Below, one piece after another: positions 35,913 through 45,503 of a stretch of 64,000 nt of DNA. The notes beneath the pieces were generated by a model that ran no database searches, was not told where the DNA came from, and worked only from the letters and a program-made list of their open reading frames with translations. Position numbers and translations under genes: made by a program. The DNA is taken from the NCBI GenBank assembly GCA_031549965.1, contig JAVBPB010000002.1, forward strand, positions 1-64,000. The letters run 5' to 3'. Position 1 is the stretch's first letter. Each line of letters starts with the position of its first letter. Source of the stretch: JAVBPB01 sp031549965. Lineage in GTDB: Bacteria; Bacillota; Clostridia; Lachnospirales; Lachnospiraceae.

Positions 35913-37148
35913 ATGATTATGCAAAATATTAATCAATTAAAAACAGATTTAAAAGATGCATTGCTGCATGTGCTTAGCACAAACAAAGAAATAACAGATG
36001 AAGAAGTCTTAGAAGCTATTGATGAAACAATAATAAATAAAAGTAAAGAACGATATATCAGCGTGGAAGATAAGAAAAAATTAAGCAAGGAATTATTTAA
36101 TTCCATTAGACGGTTAGATATTTTACAAGAATTGTTGGAGGATAACAGCATTACAGAAATAATGATTAATGGCTATAATAATATTTTCATTGAAAGGCAA
36201 GGTAGGATTTATCGTAGCGATAAACAATTTGAATCTAAGAATAAGTTAGAAGATGTAATACAACAAATTATTTCAAAAGCAAACAGAATAGTAAACGAAT
36301 CAAGTCCTATTGTGGATGCGAGGCTTTCAGATGGTTCTAGAATAAATGTAGTATTATCTCCAATTGCAATTAACGGACCAGCTGTAACAATTAGAAAATT
36401 CCCTAATAAACCAATTACAATGGAGGATTTATTAAGTTATGGTTCAATAACTCAAAATGCAGCCGAATTTTTAGAAAAGTTAGTACTTGCTGGATACAAT
36501 ATTTTTGTAAGTGGAGGAACTGGTTCTGGAAAAACAACATTTTTAAATGCTTTATCAAACTATATTCCAAAAGATGAGAGAATTATAACTATAGAAGACT
36601 CAGCAGAGCTTCAAATTTTAAATATACCAAACATTATAAAGCTAGAAGTAAGAAATCCTACAAGCGAAGGAAGTAATATGGTATCTATTAGGGATCTGAT
36701 AAAATCAGCTTTGAGAATGAGGCCAACTAGAATTATAGTTGGAGAGGTAAGGGGAGTAGAATGCATTGATATGCTGTCGGCATTTAATACAGGTCATGAC
36801 GGTTCTTTAAGTACAGGGCATGCCAATTCCACTTATGATATGATAAGTCGACTTGAAACTATGGTCTTAATGGGGCAGGACATGCCTGTTGAAGCTATAA
36901 GAAAGCAAATAGCCTCAGCAATTGACATAATAGTCCAGTTAGGCAGATTAAGGGACAAGACAAGAAAGGTATTAGAAATCGTAGAAATAATAGGTTATGA
37001 AAATAGTGAAGTAAAATTAAGTACGTTGTATACATTTGTTGAAAACGGTCAGGAACAGGATAAAGTAGTGGGAGAATTAAAAAGTGCTGACAATAAGCTT
37101 TATCATAAGGAAAAGTTAATAAGGGCAGGAATATATTATAGTGGTTAA
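35913..37148 (+). CDS. TadA/CpaF secretion ATPase
   Basis: This 411-residue hexameric ATPase drives pilus assembly. It has the N-terminal domain of the CpaF family, Walker A SGGTGSGKTTF (about residue 200), an Asp box, Walker B RIIVGEVRG and the His box STGHANSTYDM. The start is the ATG at 35913 after AGAGGAT; ATG 35919 is an alternative. It overlaps the next gene by eight bases. Confidence 0.93.
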   Translation: MIMQNINQLKTDLKDALLHVLSTNKEITDEEVLEAIDETIINKSKERYISVEDKKKLSKELFNSIRRLDILQELLEDNSITEIMINGYNNIFIERQGRIYRSDKQFESKNKLEDVIQQIISKANRIVNESSPIVDARLSDGSRINVVLSPIAINGPAVTIRKFPNKPITMEDLLSYGSITQNAAEFLEKLVLAGYNIFVSGGTGSGKTTFLNALSNYIPKDERIITIEDSAELQILNIPNIIKLEVRNPTSEGSNMVSIRDLIKSALRMRPTRIIVGEVRGVECIDMLSAFNTGHDGSLSTGHANSTYDMISRLETMVLMGQDMPVEAIRKQIASAIDIIVQLGRLRDKTRKVLEIVEIIGYENSEVKLSTLYTFVENGQEQDKVVGELKSADNKLYHKEKLIRAGIYYSG

Positions 37149-37953
37149 GATAAAAAAGCTAATTAATAAATTAAAATCCAAGTTATATATTAGAGATTTG
37201 GAAGAAGAAATAATTGAAAGCTATGATATGTACTATTTTAAAAGCTTTCAGTTTTTAAAGTATTTATTAACAGGTTTAGGAATTTGTACAATAATTGGAT
37301 ATTTATTTTATAAGTCATGGATAGCAATAGTTTTATTAAGTCCGTTCTGCATATTTTACATTATTCAAAAGAGAAAAGAACTTATAATTAGCAGAAAAAA
37401 TCAACTGCTTATGGAATTTAAGGAAGCAATAACAGCCGTATCAGCAGCCTTAAACGCAGGTTATTCCTTAGAAAACTCATTTAGAGAAGCTACAAGGGAT
37501 ATAAAAATGCTACTCCTAAGCAATTCCATAATAATAAAAGAATTAGAGTATATTACAAATCAGTTATATCTTAATAAAACAATTGAAAGTTTGCTAGAAG
37601 AATTTTCTAACAGATGCAATATTGAAGATATAAGTAATTTTACAGAAGTATTAATAACAGCGAAAAGAAGTGGAGGCGATATGGTTAAAATTATTGGCTC
37701 AACTAGTAAAAATATTAGTGAAAAAATAGAAATAAAAAAGGAAATTAGTATACTTATAGCATCAAAAAAATACGAACTAAAAATAATGAATTTAATACCT
37801 TTCTTAATAATTATTTATTTAAATTTGACATCTCCCAATTTTTTAAATGGGTTATATCATAATTCATTAGGAATATTAGTAATGACCGTATGCCTTATGG
37901 TATATTCTTTTGCCTACTACTTGTCAAATAAAATTGTAGATATAAAAGTGTAA
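37141..37953 (+). CDS. TadB-like inner membrane platform protein
   Basis: The 270-residue protein has two hydrophobic segments near 40-75, a cytoplasmic type II secretion F domain (about 95-215: ITAVSAALNAGYSLENSF) and two C-terminal helices. This is the TadB layout. It starts with GTG inside the end of tadA, so translation is coupled. Confidence 0.85.
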   Translation: MVKIKKLINKLKSKLYIRDLEEEIIESYDMYYFKSFQFLKYLLTGLGICTIIGYLFYKSWIAIVLLSPFCIFYIIQKRKELIISRKNQLLMEFKEAITAVSAALNAGYSLENSFREATRDIKMLLLSNSIIIKELEYITNQLYLNKTIESLLEEFSNRCNIEDISNFTEVLITAKRSGGDMVKIIGSTSKNISEKIEIKKEISILIASKKYELKIMNLIPFLIIIYLNLTSPNFLNGLYHNSLGILVMTVCLMVYSFAYYLSNKIVDIKV

Positions 37954-37970
37954 ATGAAATGAGGTATAGC

Positions 37971-39440
37971 ATGTTAATTTTAAATTTAATTCTCTTAATA
38001 TGTAATATAGTATTTATAATATTTACAAATAAATATGAGAAAAAGCAGTTTAAAACTATAGATAAAAAGAAACATAAACTTAAGTTTTTGTATCCATCAG
38101 CCATGTATATAATTAATCTTTTAAAAAAAACTAAAAAAGAAAAAATTAATAACAAAAATTTTGAGTTAATAAAACAATTATATGTTAACGAAGAAATTAC
38201 TAAAATATACAATTTGTTTTACTGTGAAAAAATAGCCTTAGGTCAATTTGCTTTAATCATATTTAGCATACTTGGAATATTAATTACTATTAATAAACCA
38301 ATAGACAATATAGTGGACAATAGCTATATATACAGACCAGTTCAGGGAGATTCAAGTAAAAAATATAATCTTAAAGCTAATGTGGAAGAATCATCATGGG
38401 AGTTTGCATTAACACTAGATGAAAGAAGATACAACAATGAAGAGATTAATATATTATTTAATGATGCAAGGAATTATATTGATGCAGCCATATTAGGCGA
38501 GAACATTTCTTTAGATAGTGTAAGAAGCAATTTAAATCTAATAACCAATATTCCTAAAAGTTCCGTTATTATTGAATGGGATGTAAGTTCCCAAGACTTA
38601 ATAGATAAGAGTGGGGAGATTGATTTTAGTGGTAACATACCAGAACAAGGGATCTTAGCAAAAATTACAGCAAAAATAATTTATTATGACCATAATGCAG
38701 AGTATGATATTTGGCTTAGAATATACCCTTATATTCTTTCAAAGGAAGAACAGATGTTTAGAAGCTTATATAAACAAATTAGTGAAATCAATAGTTTAGA
38801 ATTAACTAGTAATGTTATAACACTTCCTCAAGAAATAGAGGATAAGAAAATAATATGGGAAGAAGTAAAAGAGAATAACTCGAATGTCTTGGTGATTATT
38901 GGAATTGTAATTATATATTTATTTTATAATTTAAAAGATAATGATTTACAAAATAAAATAAAAAAAAGAAATGAAGAACTTTTAATAGATTATCCTGAAT
39001 TAATAAGTAGATTTACCTTACTATTAGGTGCAGGAATGAACATAAAAAGTGCATGGATTAAAATAATAACAGATTACACAAATAAGGTAAAAAGAAGTCC
39101 TGATGCGAAAAGATATGTTTATGAAGAAATGTTATCTACATGGTATGAATTAAATTTAGGCGTATCTGAATATAAAGTATACGATGATTTTGGAAGAAGA
39201 ATAAAATTACAGCCATATTTAAAATTTAGTACATTAATAGTTCAAAATTTGCAAAAAGGCTCAAAAGGACTTTTAGAATTATTAGAAATGGAAGCCATAG
39301 AAGCCTTTGAAGATAGAAAAATGCTTGCAAAGCGTTTAGGTGAGGAGGCAGGAACAAAACTTTTAGTACCCATGATGTTAATGCTATTAATAGTATTAGT
39401 TATAATAATATTCCCAGCGTTTATATCTTTAAAAATGTAA
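37971..39440 (+). CDS. TadC-like platform protein with large Ig-like insertion
   Basis: The 489-residue protein ends in a TadC-type F domain (about 320-489: LISRFTLLLGAGMNIKSAW, then two membrane helices). Unlike usual TadC proteins of about 300 residues, it has a region of about 200 residues between an N-terminal membrane pair and the F domain. The part ending in VSSQDLIDKSGEIDFSGNIP and ITAKIIYYDH reads like an atrophied bacterial Ig domain. This region should lie outside the membrane. I chose ATG 37971 with GAGG upstream over ATG 37959. Confidence 0.82.
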   Translation: MLILNLILLICNIVFIIFTNKYEKKQFKTIDKKKHKLKFLYPSAMYIINLLKKTKKEKINNKNFELIKQLYVNEEITKIYNLFYCEKIALGQFALIIFSILGILITINKPIDNIVDNSYIYRPVQGDSSKKYNLKANVEESSWEFALTLDERRYNNEEINILFNDARNYIDAAILGENISLDSVRSNLNLITNIPKSSVIIEWDVSSQDLIDKSGEIDFSGNIPEQGILAKITAKIIYYDHNAEYDIWLRIYPYILSKEEQMFRSLYKQISEINSLELTSNVITLPQEIEDKKIIWEEVKENNSNVLVIIGIVIIYLFYNLKDNDLQNKIKKRNEELLIDYPELISRFTLLLGAGMNIKSAWIKIITDYTNKVKRSPDAKRYVYEEMLSTWYELNLGVSEYKVYDDFGRRIKLQPYLKFSTLIVQNLQKGSKGLLELLEMEAIEAFEDRKMLAKRLGEEAGTKLLVPMMLMLLIVLVIIIFPAFISLKM

Positions 39441-39455
39441 AAAGGAGGTTTTATT

Positions 39456-39629
39456 TTGAAATTAATAAAAGAGTTTATTCAAGAGGAAGATGGAATTGGA
39501 GTAGTAGAAATAATTTTAATTTTAGTTATAATAATAGGACTTGTTATAATATTTAAATCCCAAATAGAAACATTAGTTAATAATGTATTTAGAAACATAG
39601 ATGAGCAAACAAAACAATTTACTAAGTAG
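39456..39629 (+). CDS. Flp-type pilin
   Basis: The 57-residue protein is a class IVb/Flp pilin: a short leader with EEDG, cleavage expected after Gly13, then IGVVE with Glu at +5 and a long hydrophobic helix (about 18-35), and a short polar tail. The start is TTG after AAAGGAGG. It directly follows tadC and precedes the TadG-like gene. It is the probable major subunit of the Tad pilus. Confidence 0.85.
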   Translation: MKLIKEFIQEEDGIGVVEIILILVIIIGLVIIFKSQIETLVNNVFRNIDEQTKQFTK

Positions 39630-39641
39630 GAAGGAATTGAA

Positions 39642-41996
39642 ATGAAGGAAGGACAGATAACAGTTTTTTTGAGCTTAGTATTGATTTTAATAATATCATT
39701 ATTATGTGGTCTAGTAGACGGGGTAAGGCTTAATGTGGCTAGAGCCAATATGGAAAGAAGTCTTACATTGGCATTAGATTCAGTATTTGCAGATTACAAT
39801 TTACCGCTATACAAAGAATATGGTATTTTCCTTCTTGATCTTTCATACGGCAGTGAATTTAACGAAAATAAATTGGTTGAAAAATTAGAAGATTATATTA
39901 ATTATAATTTTAGTAATACCAGCTTAGTAAAAATTAATTTAGATAATTTAGAGATACTAAATAAAACATTTATAACAGACTATCCTATAGAAATATTTAC
40001 AAATCAGTCAATAGAATGTATGAAGTATAAAGTATCTTTAAATATCTTTGAAAAATTTATAAATAACATTTCTTTAATTAACAAGGTTAAGGAAACATCT
40101 TATAAAATTAAGGATAAAATTATAATTGATGAAAAAATGCAAGAAATTAATAATGATTTAATTCAGTTAATAGAAACTATTGAGGGAATTACTTTGTATA
40201 AAGGCAGAATAAGTTCTAAAGAATATTTTGCAAAAAAAATATGCAATCAACCGATTACAAGCAATAATGTAAGTATTGACATTCCTATAGTTTTCAGTCA
40301 ATTATATAATAAATATGTTAATACTACTAATTTGCTAAATGATTTAGAAATAAGTATTAAAACTGCTGTTAATTATGATAATTCAATAAAAAATTTGGAG
40401 GAAAAAATAACAAATCTTAACTTAGAAATAAATCAAATCTTAAATTCAGAAGATAATAAAAGCTTATCTGAACAAAAAGAAAATATATTGGAAAATTTAA
40501 AAAAAGAACTGGAAGAAACTAGTAAAAAGATATCAAGTCAACGAAATCAATACAACAATGTTAATGAACTAATAAAAACAAAAGTTAACTATTTTAATAA
40601 AATAATAATTGAAACAAAAAATAAAACATCAAAAGCCATTGAAATAATAAATAGAATAACACAAGTAGATTTTAAAACCAAGCAATTGCTTAATAATTAT
40701 AAGATGAATTTTAATATAAATAAGGACAAGTATTTTAGCAACTCATATCTCGATGATACAAGTGATATGTCGTCTGATATTTTAAATAATATTAATTTTA
40801 TGCTTGATATTCTTAAAATTAACAAAAACATATTAGAGAGTGAAGATTTAAAAATCGACATAATTACTTCTCAACCAAAAACTAATAAAAATGTTAAGAA
40901 ATTATTAGAAATTGTTCTAAAATGTAAAACAACTATAGAAAAGTATAAAATCAATACGTTAAAATTTAACTATGAAAACCTACACCTGAATTCTACGGTG
41001 GAAGATCCAAGAGAAAACATGAATAGTATTATGAAATCTTCAATAATAGACATGGTGTTTGATAATGACGAAAGTATATCTAAAAAGAAGATCAAGAAAG
41101 AAACGCTTCCCTTTAACTTAGTAGAGGAAAATGGTAAAGATATAAAGGAAAATCATAATGATACTATTTTGGATAATCTATTTCAATCACTGAATTTGAT
41201 TACTGGTCTTAAAGAGTTGGAAGCAACAGAACTATTTAATAAATTGTTGGTTAATGAGTACATAATTGAGCATTTTAATGGGTATTTAGAGGAAAATAAA
41301 GATATAAGTAATAAAAATGATATAAACCAAAATAAAGACAACAGTGATTTACCTTTAAATTATCAAAAAGAGTATATTTTGTCCGGTAAGGATAATGATT
41401 ATCTAAATTTAGAATGTGTACTAAAAAAAATTTTATTACTAAGATTTTTATTTAATTTTGTTTATATTTTAAGTGACAAAGAAAAAGTTGAGCAGGCAAA
41501 ATCAACATCACTATTATTGAATTTTTCAGGAATTGTAGGAGGGGTTATTAGTAACATTGTAACGATAATGATATTAGCTTCGTGGTGTTATGCAGAAAGT
41601 CTGGTAGATTTAAAGGCAATAGTATCGGGAAAAAATCTTTCTTTAATAAAAACAAAAGTTGAATGGAAGATTAATTACTTAGAGCTGTTTAAAATTAATA
41701 AAAACTTAATTAAACAAAAGGCGGAACTTATTTCTAACAATGAATCAGGTTTTAATTATAATGACTATATAAAAATTTTATTACTTTTGCTACCGGAACA
41801 AGAAAAAATATATCGTTCGTTAGAACTTGTTGAAATCAACATTAACAATAAATATAATAAAAATTTTAAAATTAAAAATTGCTTATATGGTTTGAATATT
41901 AAAATTAAGTGTGAAGTGGAACCACTTTTTATAAAAATGATGAACTATAATAGTTTTAATTATGTCTATGATATAGAAAGAGAATATATATATTAA
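39642..41996 (+). CDS. TadG-like/DUF5702 pilus protein with coiled coils
   Basis: The 784-residue protein starts with GQITVFLSLVLILIISLLCGLVDGVR, the hydrophobic start of DUF5702/TadG-like proteins, followed by the typical DSVFADYNLPLYKEYGIF phrase. The large central part (about 170-470) is Lys/Glu/Asn-rich with strong coiled-coil character. A second hydrophobic segment lies at about 625-650. It is probably anchored to the membrane and reaches into the wall as a minor pilus or assembly component. GGAAGG precedes the start. Confidence 0.75.
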   Translation: MKEGQITVFLSLVLILIISLLCGLVDGVRLNVARANMERSLTLALDSVFADYNLPLYKEYGIFLLDLSYGSEFNENKLVEKLEDYINYNFSNTSLVKINLDNLEILNKTFITDYPIEIFTNQSIECMKYKVSLNIFEKFINNISLINKVKETSYKIKDKIIIDEKMQEINNDLIQLIETIEGITLYKGRISSKEYFAKKICNQPITSNNVSIDIPIVFSQLYNKYVNTTNLLNDLEISIKTAVNYDNSIKNLEEKITNLNLEINQILNSEDNKSLSEQKENILENLKKELEETSKKISSQRNQYNNVNELIKTKVNYFNKIIIETKNKTSKAIEIINRITQVDFKTKQLLNNYKMNFNINKDKYFSNSYLDDTSDMSSDILNNINFMLDILKINKNILESEDLKIDIITSQPKTNKNVKKLLEIVLKCKTTIEKYKINTLKFNYENLHLNSTVEDPRENMNSIMKSSIIDMVFDNDESISKKKIKKETLPFNLVEENGKDIKENHNDTILDNLFQSLNLITGLKELEATELFNKLLVNEYIIEHFNGYLEENKDISNKNDINQNKDNSDLPLNYQKEYILSGKDNDYLNLECVLKKILLLRFLFNFVYILSDKEKVEQAKSTSLLLNFSGIVGGVISNIVTIMILASWCYAESLVDLKAIVSGKNLSLIKTKVEWKINYLELFKINKNLIKQKAELISNNESGFNYNDYIKILLLLLPEQEKIYRSLELVEININNKYNKNFKIKNCLYGLNIKIKCEVEPLFIKMMNYNSFNYVYDIEREYIY

Positions 41997-42018
41997 AATA
42001 TCTTTGAGGTGAATTGTG

Positions 42019-43020
42019 ATGCTCTTTTGTTGTATTATTAAAAACAATTTATTAAAAAAATCTTCTCTCCAAGTACAAATTCAATCATTGGCCCCAACTA
42101 ATGTAAAATTTTTAAAAAAAACAAAAAGATGCAACAAAAGGGTGTCCCAATTCATCTCAAAAGATAATAAAATTAAAATCTTAACAGGTTCAATGACTGT
42201 TGAAGCGGCAATAGTTTTTCCGGTTTTTATATATGTTTTATTTGCATTTTTATATTTTATTCAATTATTTACTATACAAGAAATTATATCAAATGGCATT
42301 TCTGAAATGGGCAGAAGTATTTCTCAGAATATGCACATATATAAAGACTTAAAAAGTGAAATTGAATATGGTGAAACTGAAGATACAATAAAATCTACAA
42401 ATCAACTTGAAAAAGGCTTAAAATCATTACTTAACCATACAGTCTTATGGCAAATGCTTAAAGCTTATTTACCCGAAGAATTAATTAATAATTCATTAAT
42501 TATAAATGGGTATGAAGGCTTGAGATTTTATAATTCATATTTAAATGAAGATGATAATACATTTTTTGTAATTGTTAATTATAACATTGAATTACCGATT
42601 CTCTTTTTTAACAATAATATATTTAGTATTAAACAAGGCTTAAAATTAAAAGGTTGGACAGGTTATGAAGAAAAGTCTGAAATAAAAGAAATAGATTATG
42701 AAGATATTGTATACATTACTGAAACAGGAACCGTATATCACATCTTTAGAGAATGTACCCATTTAAAAATCGATATATATGAAAGTAAAATTAGAGAAGT
42801 AACTAATTTAAGAAATGATTACGGAGGTAAATATAAAGAATGTGAAATTTGTGTAATAGATATAATATCACCGCAATCAATAATTTATATAACTAGTTCA
42901 GGAGACAGGTACCATAGTAGTATTTCTTGTAGTGGGCTAAAAAGGTGCATTATATCTATACCAATATCTCAAGTTAATGGCAAGAATTTATGTAAAAGGT
43001 GTGAAAGCAAAAAAAAATAA
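42019..43020 (+). CDS. TadE-like pseudopilin with Cys-rich C-terminal repeats
   Basis: The 333-residue protein has a long basic N-terminal leader (about 1-55), then the pseudopilin-like cleavage region GSMTVEAAIVFPVFI (Glu at +5) and one membrane helix. The C-terminal half carries two copies of a motif of the type YITxxGxxYHxxxxCxxLK, each followed by a CxxC-type pair (CEIC, CKRC), which look like small metal-binding modules. I start at the ATG 42019 behind GAGGTG; GTG 42016 is next to it. Confidence 0.75.
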   Translation: MLFCCIIKNNLLKKSSLQVQIQSLAPTNVKFLKKTKRCNKRVSQFISKDNKIKILTGSMTVEAAIVFPVFIYVLFAFLYFIQLFTIQEIISNGISEMGRSISQNMHIYKDLKSEIEYGETEDTIKSTNQLEKGLKSLLNHTVLWQMLKAYLPEELINNSLIINGYEGLRFYNSYLNEDDNTFFVIVNYNIELPILFFNNNIFSIKQGLKLKGWTGYEEKSEIKEIDYEDIVYITETGTVYHIFRECTHLKIDIYESKIREVTNLRNDYGGKYKECEICVIDIISPQSIIYITSSGDRYHSSISCSGLKRCIISIPISQVNGKNLCKRCESKKK

Positions 43021-43037
43021 GAAAAAGGATGTTTAAT

Positions 43038-43463
43038 TTGTTTGAAATTACAGAAAGTATAATAATACTAGTAGTTTTATTTATAAATACTATATCTGAT
43101 ATTAGGTATAGAAAAATATCATTAAGGATGTTATTAGTTACATCGATAATTGGTATCATTATCAGAATTTTAGTTCCGATACATAGCATAGTCGACATTG
43201 TTTTGGGAATTATAATTGGCATTTTTATCATTGCAATTAGTATAATTTCTAAGGGTAAAATAGGTCAAGGGGATGGATTGGTGTTTTGCACAACTGGAAT
43301 ATTTATTGGAGGAATTTATAATATTACATTACTATTATATTCATTAACATTAGCTTCAATATATTCAATTACTATAATTGTTTTCAAAAAGGCAAATAGA
43401 AAAAAAGAGATACCATTTGTTCCATTTATATTTACTGCTTACATATTGTTTTTAATTATATAA
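43038..43463 (+). CDS. second prepilin peptidase (A24)
   Basis: This 141-residue membrane protein has the two Asp motifs of A24 prepilin peptidases, ISDIRYRKIS and GQGDGLV, about 60 residues apart, and five to six membrane helices. It is a second peptidase in the same cluster, perhaps specific for the TadE-like proteins around it. I prefer TTG 43038, which has AAAGG at a normal distance, over ATG 43029, which lies right on that site. Confidence 0.8.
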   Translation: MFEITESIIILVVLFINTISDIRYRKISLRMLLVTSIIGIIIRILVPIHSIVDIVLGIIIGIFIIAISIISKGKIGQGDGLVFCTTGIFIGGIYNITLLLYSLTLASIYSITIIVFKKANRKKEIPFVPFIFTAYILFLII

Positions 43464-43479
43464 ATAAAGGATAATTTTA

Positions 43480-44064
43480 ATGAAAAAAATAACCAATGCA
43501 AGCTATACAGTAGAAGCAGTATTAATTATGAATATAACTATTTTTATAATAGTTGCGATAATTTATATGGGTTTTTATCTTTACGATTATAATAGAATAT
43601 GGGCTAATACGGATATTATTATTCAAAAGTCTAACGAATTAATAAGAAAAGAAGCTGACATTATATCCGGAAAAATAAACTATAATTTTCTTAACAATAG
43701 GTTAATATATTGGAGATTTTTGGAAGTGTCATATAATTTAAAACATGTGATTAATGATTTTGCTATTGATGAGATTGGAAAAGGTCTGTTTATTACAAAG
43801 GTAAACAGTGTTTTATCTGAAGTAAGCAATAAAAAAATAACTATAAAAATAGCTGCGCATTCTCAAATTCCATTTATGGAAGTAAAAAAATTATTTTTAT
43901 CAGATTATTCTATTGCTACTGTTATTGAAATTGAGAAGAATATATATGATCCGACAGAATTTATAAGGAATTATGATGCAGTTAAGAAAATGGCAGGAAA
44001 TATAGATGGCATCGACAAAAACTTAAGAGGTCTGCAAAAACTATTAGAAAAGGTAGGTGAATAA
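43480..44064 (+). CDS. TadE/TadF-like pseudopilin
   Basis: The 194-residue protein has a short leader and the region ASYTVEAVLIMNITIFIIVAI, a pseudopilin-type start with Glu and one membrane helix, followed by a soluble domain of mixed type. It is one of three TadE/TadG-like proteins in the cluster, minor subunits in Tad systems. The ribosome site is weak (AAAGGA, 43468-43473). Its end overlaps the FHA-gene frame. Confidence 0.75.
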   Translation: MKKITNASYTVEAVLIMNITIFIIVAIIYMGFYLYDYNRIWANTDIIIQKSNELIRKEADIISGKINYNFLNNRLIYWRFLEVSYNLKHVINDFAIDEIGKGLFITKVNSVLSEVSNKKITIKIAAHSQIPFMEVKKLFLSDYSIATVIEIEKNIYDPTEFIRNYDAVKKMAGNIDGIDKNLRGLQKLLEKVGE

Positions 44065-45490
44065 TCTGATTAACAGGAATTACAAAACTGATATGAACAA
44101 TAGCTATTTAATAATAGAAAATAATTACTATAATATTAAACAAGAATATCAGATGCAAATGATGCTAAATAATAAAATAGATGGATTAATAAAATTCGAG
44201 TTACATAAAACGGATAATCGGCATGAATTTTATTATGATATTACAGAAAAGAATACACTTAAAGACATATATAATAAAGATGATCTAAAATACCTTCAAA
44301 TTAAAGTTATTATATCTCAAATCATAGCTATAGTGGAATCGATAGAAGATTATTTATTGGATAATAATAGTTTTATTATTAATGAAGAATACATTTATAT
44401 CTCAAATCAAAATAAAATTAATTTATGCTATCTTTTAGGATATAATAAACCAATTAAGGAGCAGATGACAAGTCTAATAGAATATATGATGAATAAGGTT
44501 AATTATATGGATGAGAAAGCAGTTGTGCTGATTTATGGCTTATATAAAGTGACTCGTGAAGAAAATTGTACGTTTGGTAGACTGATACAATTAATTCAAA
44601 TACAATCAGATGAAGACGAAATTCACAATATATATGAAGTAAAACCAGGAAAAACAAATAAATTATTAGACGATTCAATACAGAACTCAATACAGAATTC
44701 AATACAAAACTCAATGCAGAATTCAATACAAAACTCAATCAAAAGTACAACACAAAATCCGATTAAGGTTAAGAGTAGTATACCTTTTATACAAGAAGAT
44801 ATTGAAGATGAAAAAGAAATAGAAGAACATACTTTGTTAACTAAACTACTAACATCATTGGTAATTATTATTATGCTGGTTATATTTATTATGCTACTAA
44901 AAATAGGAACATTTGAAAACTCAAAAACTCATAAAATAGATATTATTAAATTGACAGGTGGTTTTTTAATTAGCATATCAATAGTAGCATATTCTTTAAG
45001 CAAGTTATTACAAAAAGGAAATAAAGAAAGCAAAATAGTAAAGGTAGCTGATTGCATAGATAGTGAAACCAATTTAGATAAAATCATGGAAGCGACAGCA
45101 GTTTTAGATAGTACAATAGAAGAAATGGAGCAAACCATTGTTCTTCAAGAAATAAATGAATATGAGAATCAAGTAATTTTTGAAAGTCTTAACCCTAAAT
45201 TATATAATAGTATTTATATTAATAGATATCCTTTTACAATTGGAAAATTAAATGGAAAAGTTGATTATATAATAAAAAATATAGGGGTTAGCAGATGCCA
45301 TTTAAAAATTTATTATATAAGTGATATAGAAGATAATTATATTCAAAAATTATATATAGAAGATTTAAATTCAACTAATGGTACATATCTTAATGGGTTA
45401 TTATTAAAGAGTGATAAACATCAGATTTTTGCTAATGATATTATATCCATTGCAGATTTCAAATATAAAGTATTAATAGAAAAAAGGTAA
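44057..45490 (+). CDS. DUF6382/FHA-domain membrane protein
   Basis: The protein (up to 477 residues) has an N-terminal cytoplasmic domain like DUF6382 (about 15-190), a low-complexity stretch of five SIQN/SMQN units (about 208-230), two membrane helices (about 265-285, 298-318) and a C-terminal FHA domain (about 385-475, with RYPFTIGK, SRCHLKIYY and LNSTNGTYLNG). FHA domains bind phosphothreonine, so it may link a Ser/Thr kinase to the pilus machine. The start is uncertain: GTG 44057 lacks a clear site, while AGGTGA at 44055-44060 points to CTG 44066 or ATT 44069. Confidence 0.75.
   Translation: MNNLINRNYKTDMNNSYLIIENNYYNIKQEYQMQMMLNNKIDGLIKFELHKTDNRHEFYYDITEKNTLKDIYNKDDLKYLQIKVIISQIIAIVESIEDYLLDNNSFIINEEYIYISNQNKINLCYLLGYNKPIKEQMTSLIEYMMNKVNYMDEKAVVLIYGLYKVTREENCTFGRLIQLIQIQSDEDEIHNIYEVKPGKTNKLLDDSIQNSIQNSIQNSMQNSIQNSIKSTTQNPIKVKSSIPFIQEDIEDEKEIEEHTLLTKLLTSLVIIIMLVIFIMLLKIGTFENSKTHKIDIIKLTGGFLISISIVAYSLSKLLQKGNKESKIVKVADCIDSETNLDKIMEATAVLDSTIEEMEQTIVLQEINEYENQVIFESLNPKLYNSIYINRYPFTIGKLNGKVDYIIKNIGVSRCHLKIYYISDIEDNYIQKLYIEDLNSTNGTYLNGLLLKSDKHQIFANDIISIADFKYKVLIEKR
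44673..44747 (+). repeat. 12-bp coding tandem repeat (SIQN units)
   Basis: About five copies of a TCAATACAGAAT-like 12-mer run in frame within the FHA-protein gene and encode the Ser-Ile-Gln-Asn linker, a typical slippage-prone repeat. Confidence 0.8.
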
Positions 45491-45503
45491 AGGAGATTTA
45501 AAT

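Noticed and set aside
44673..44747. CRISPR-like array
   Set aside because: The units are adjacent 12-mers without spacers and in frame with a coding gene. No CRISPR array or cas gene was seen in the window.
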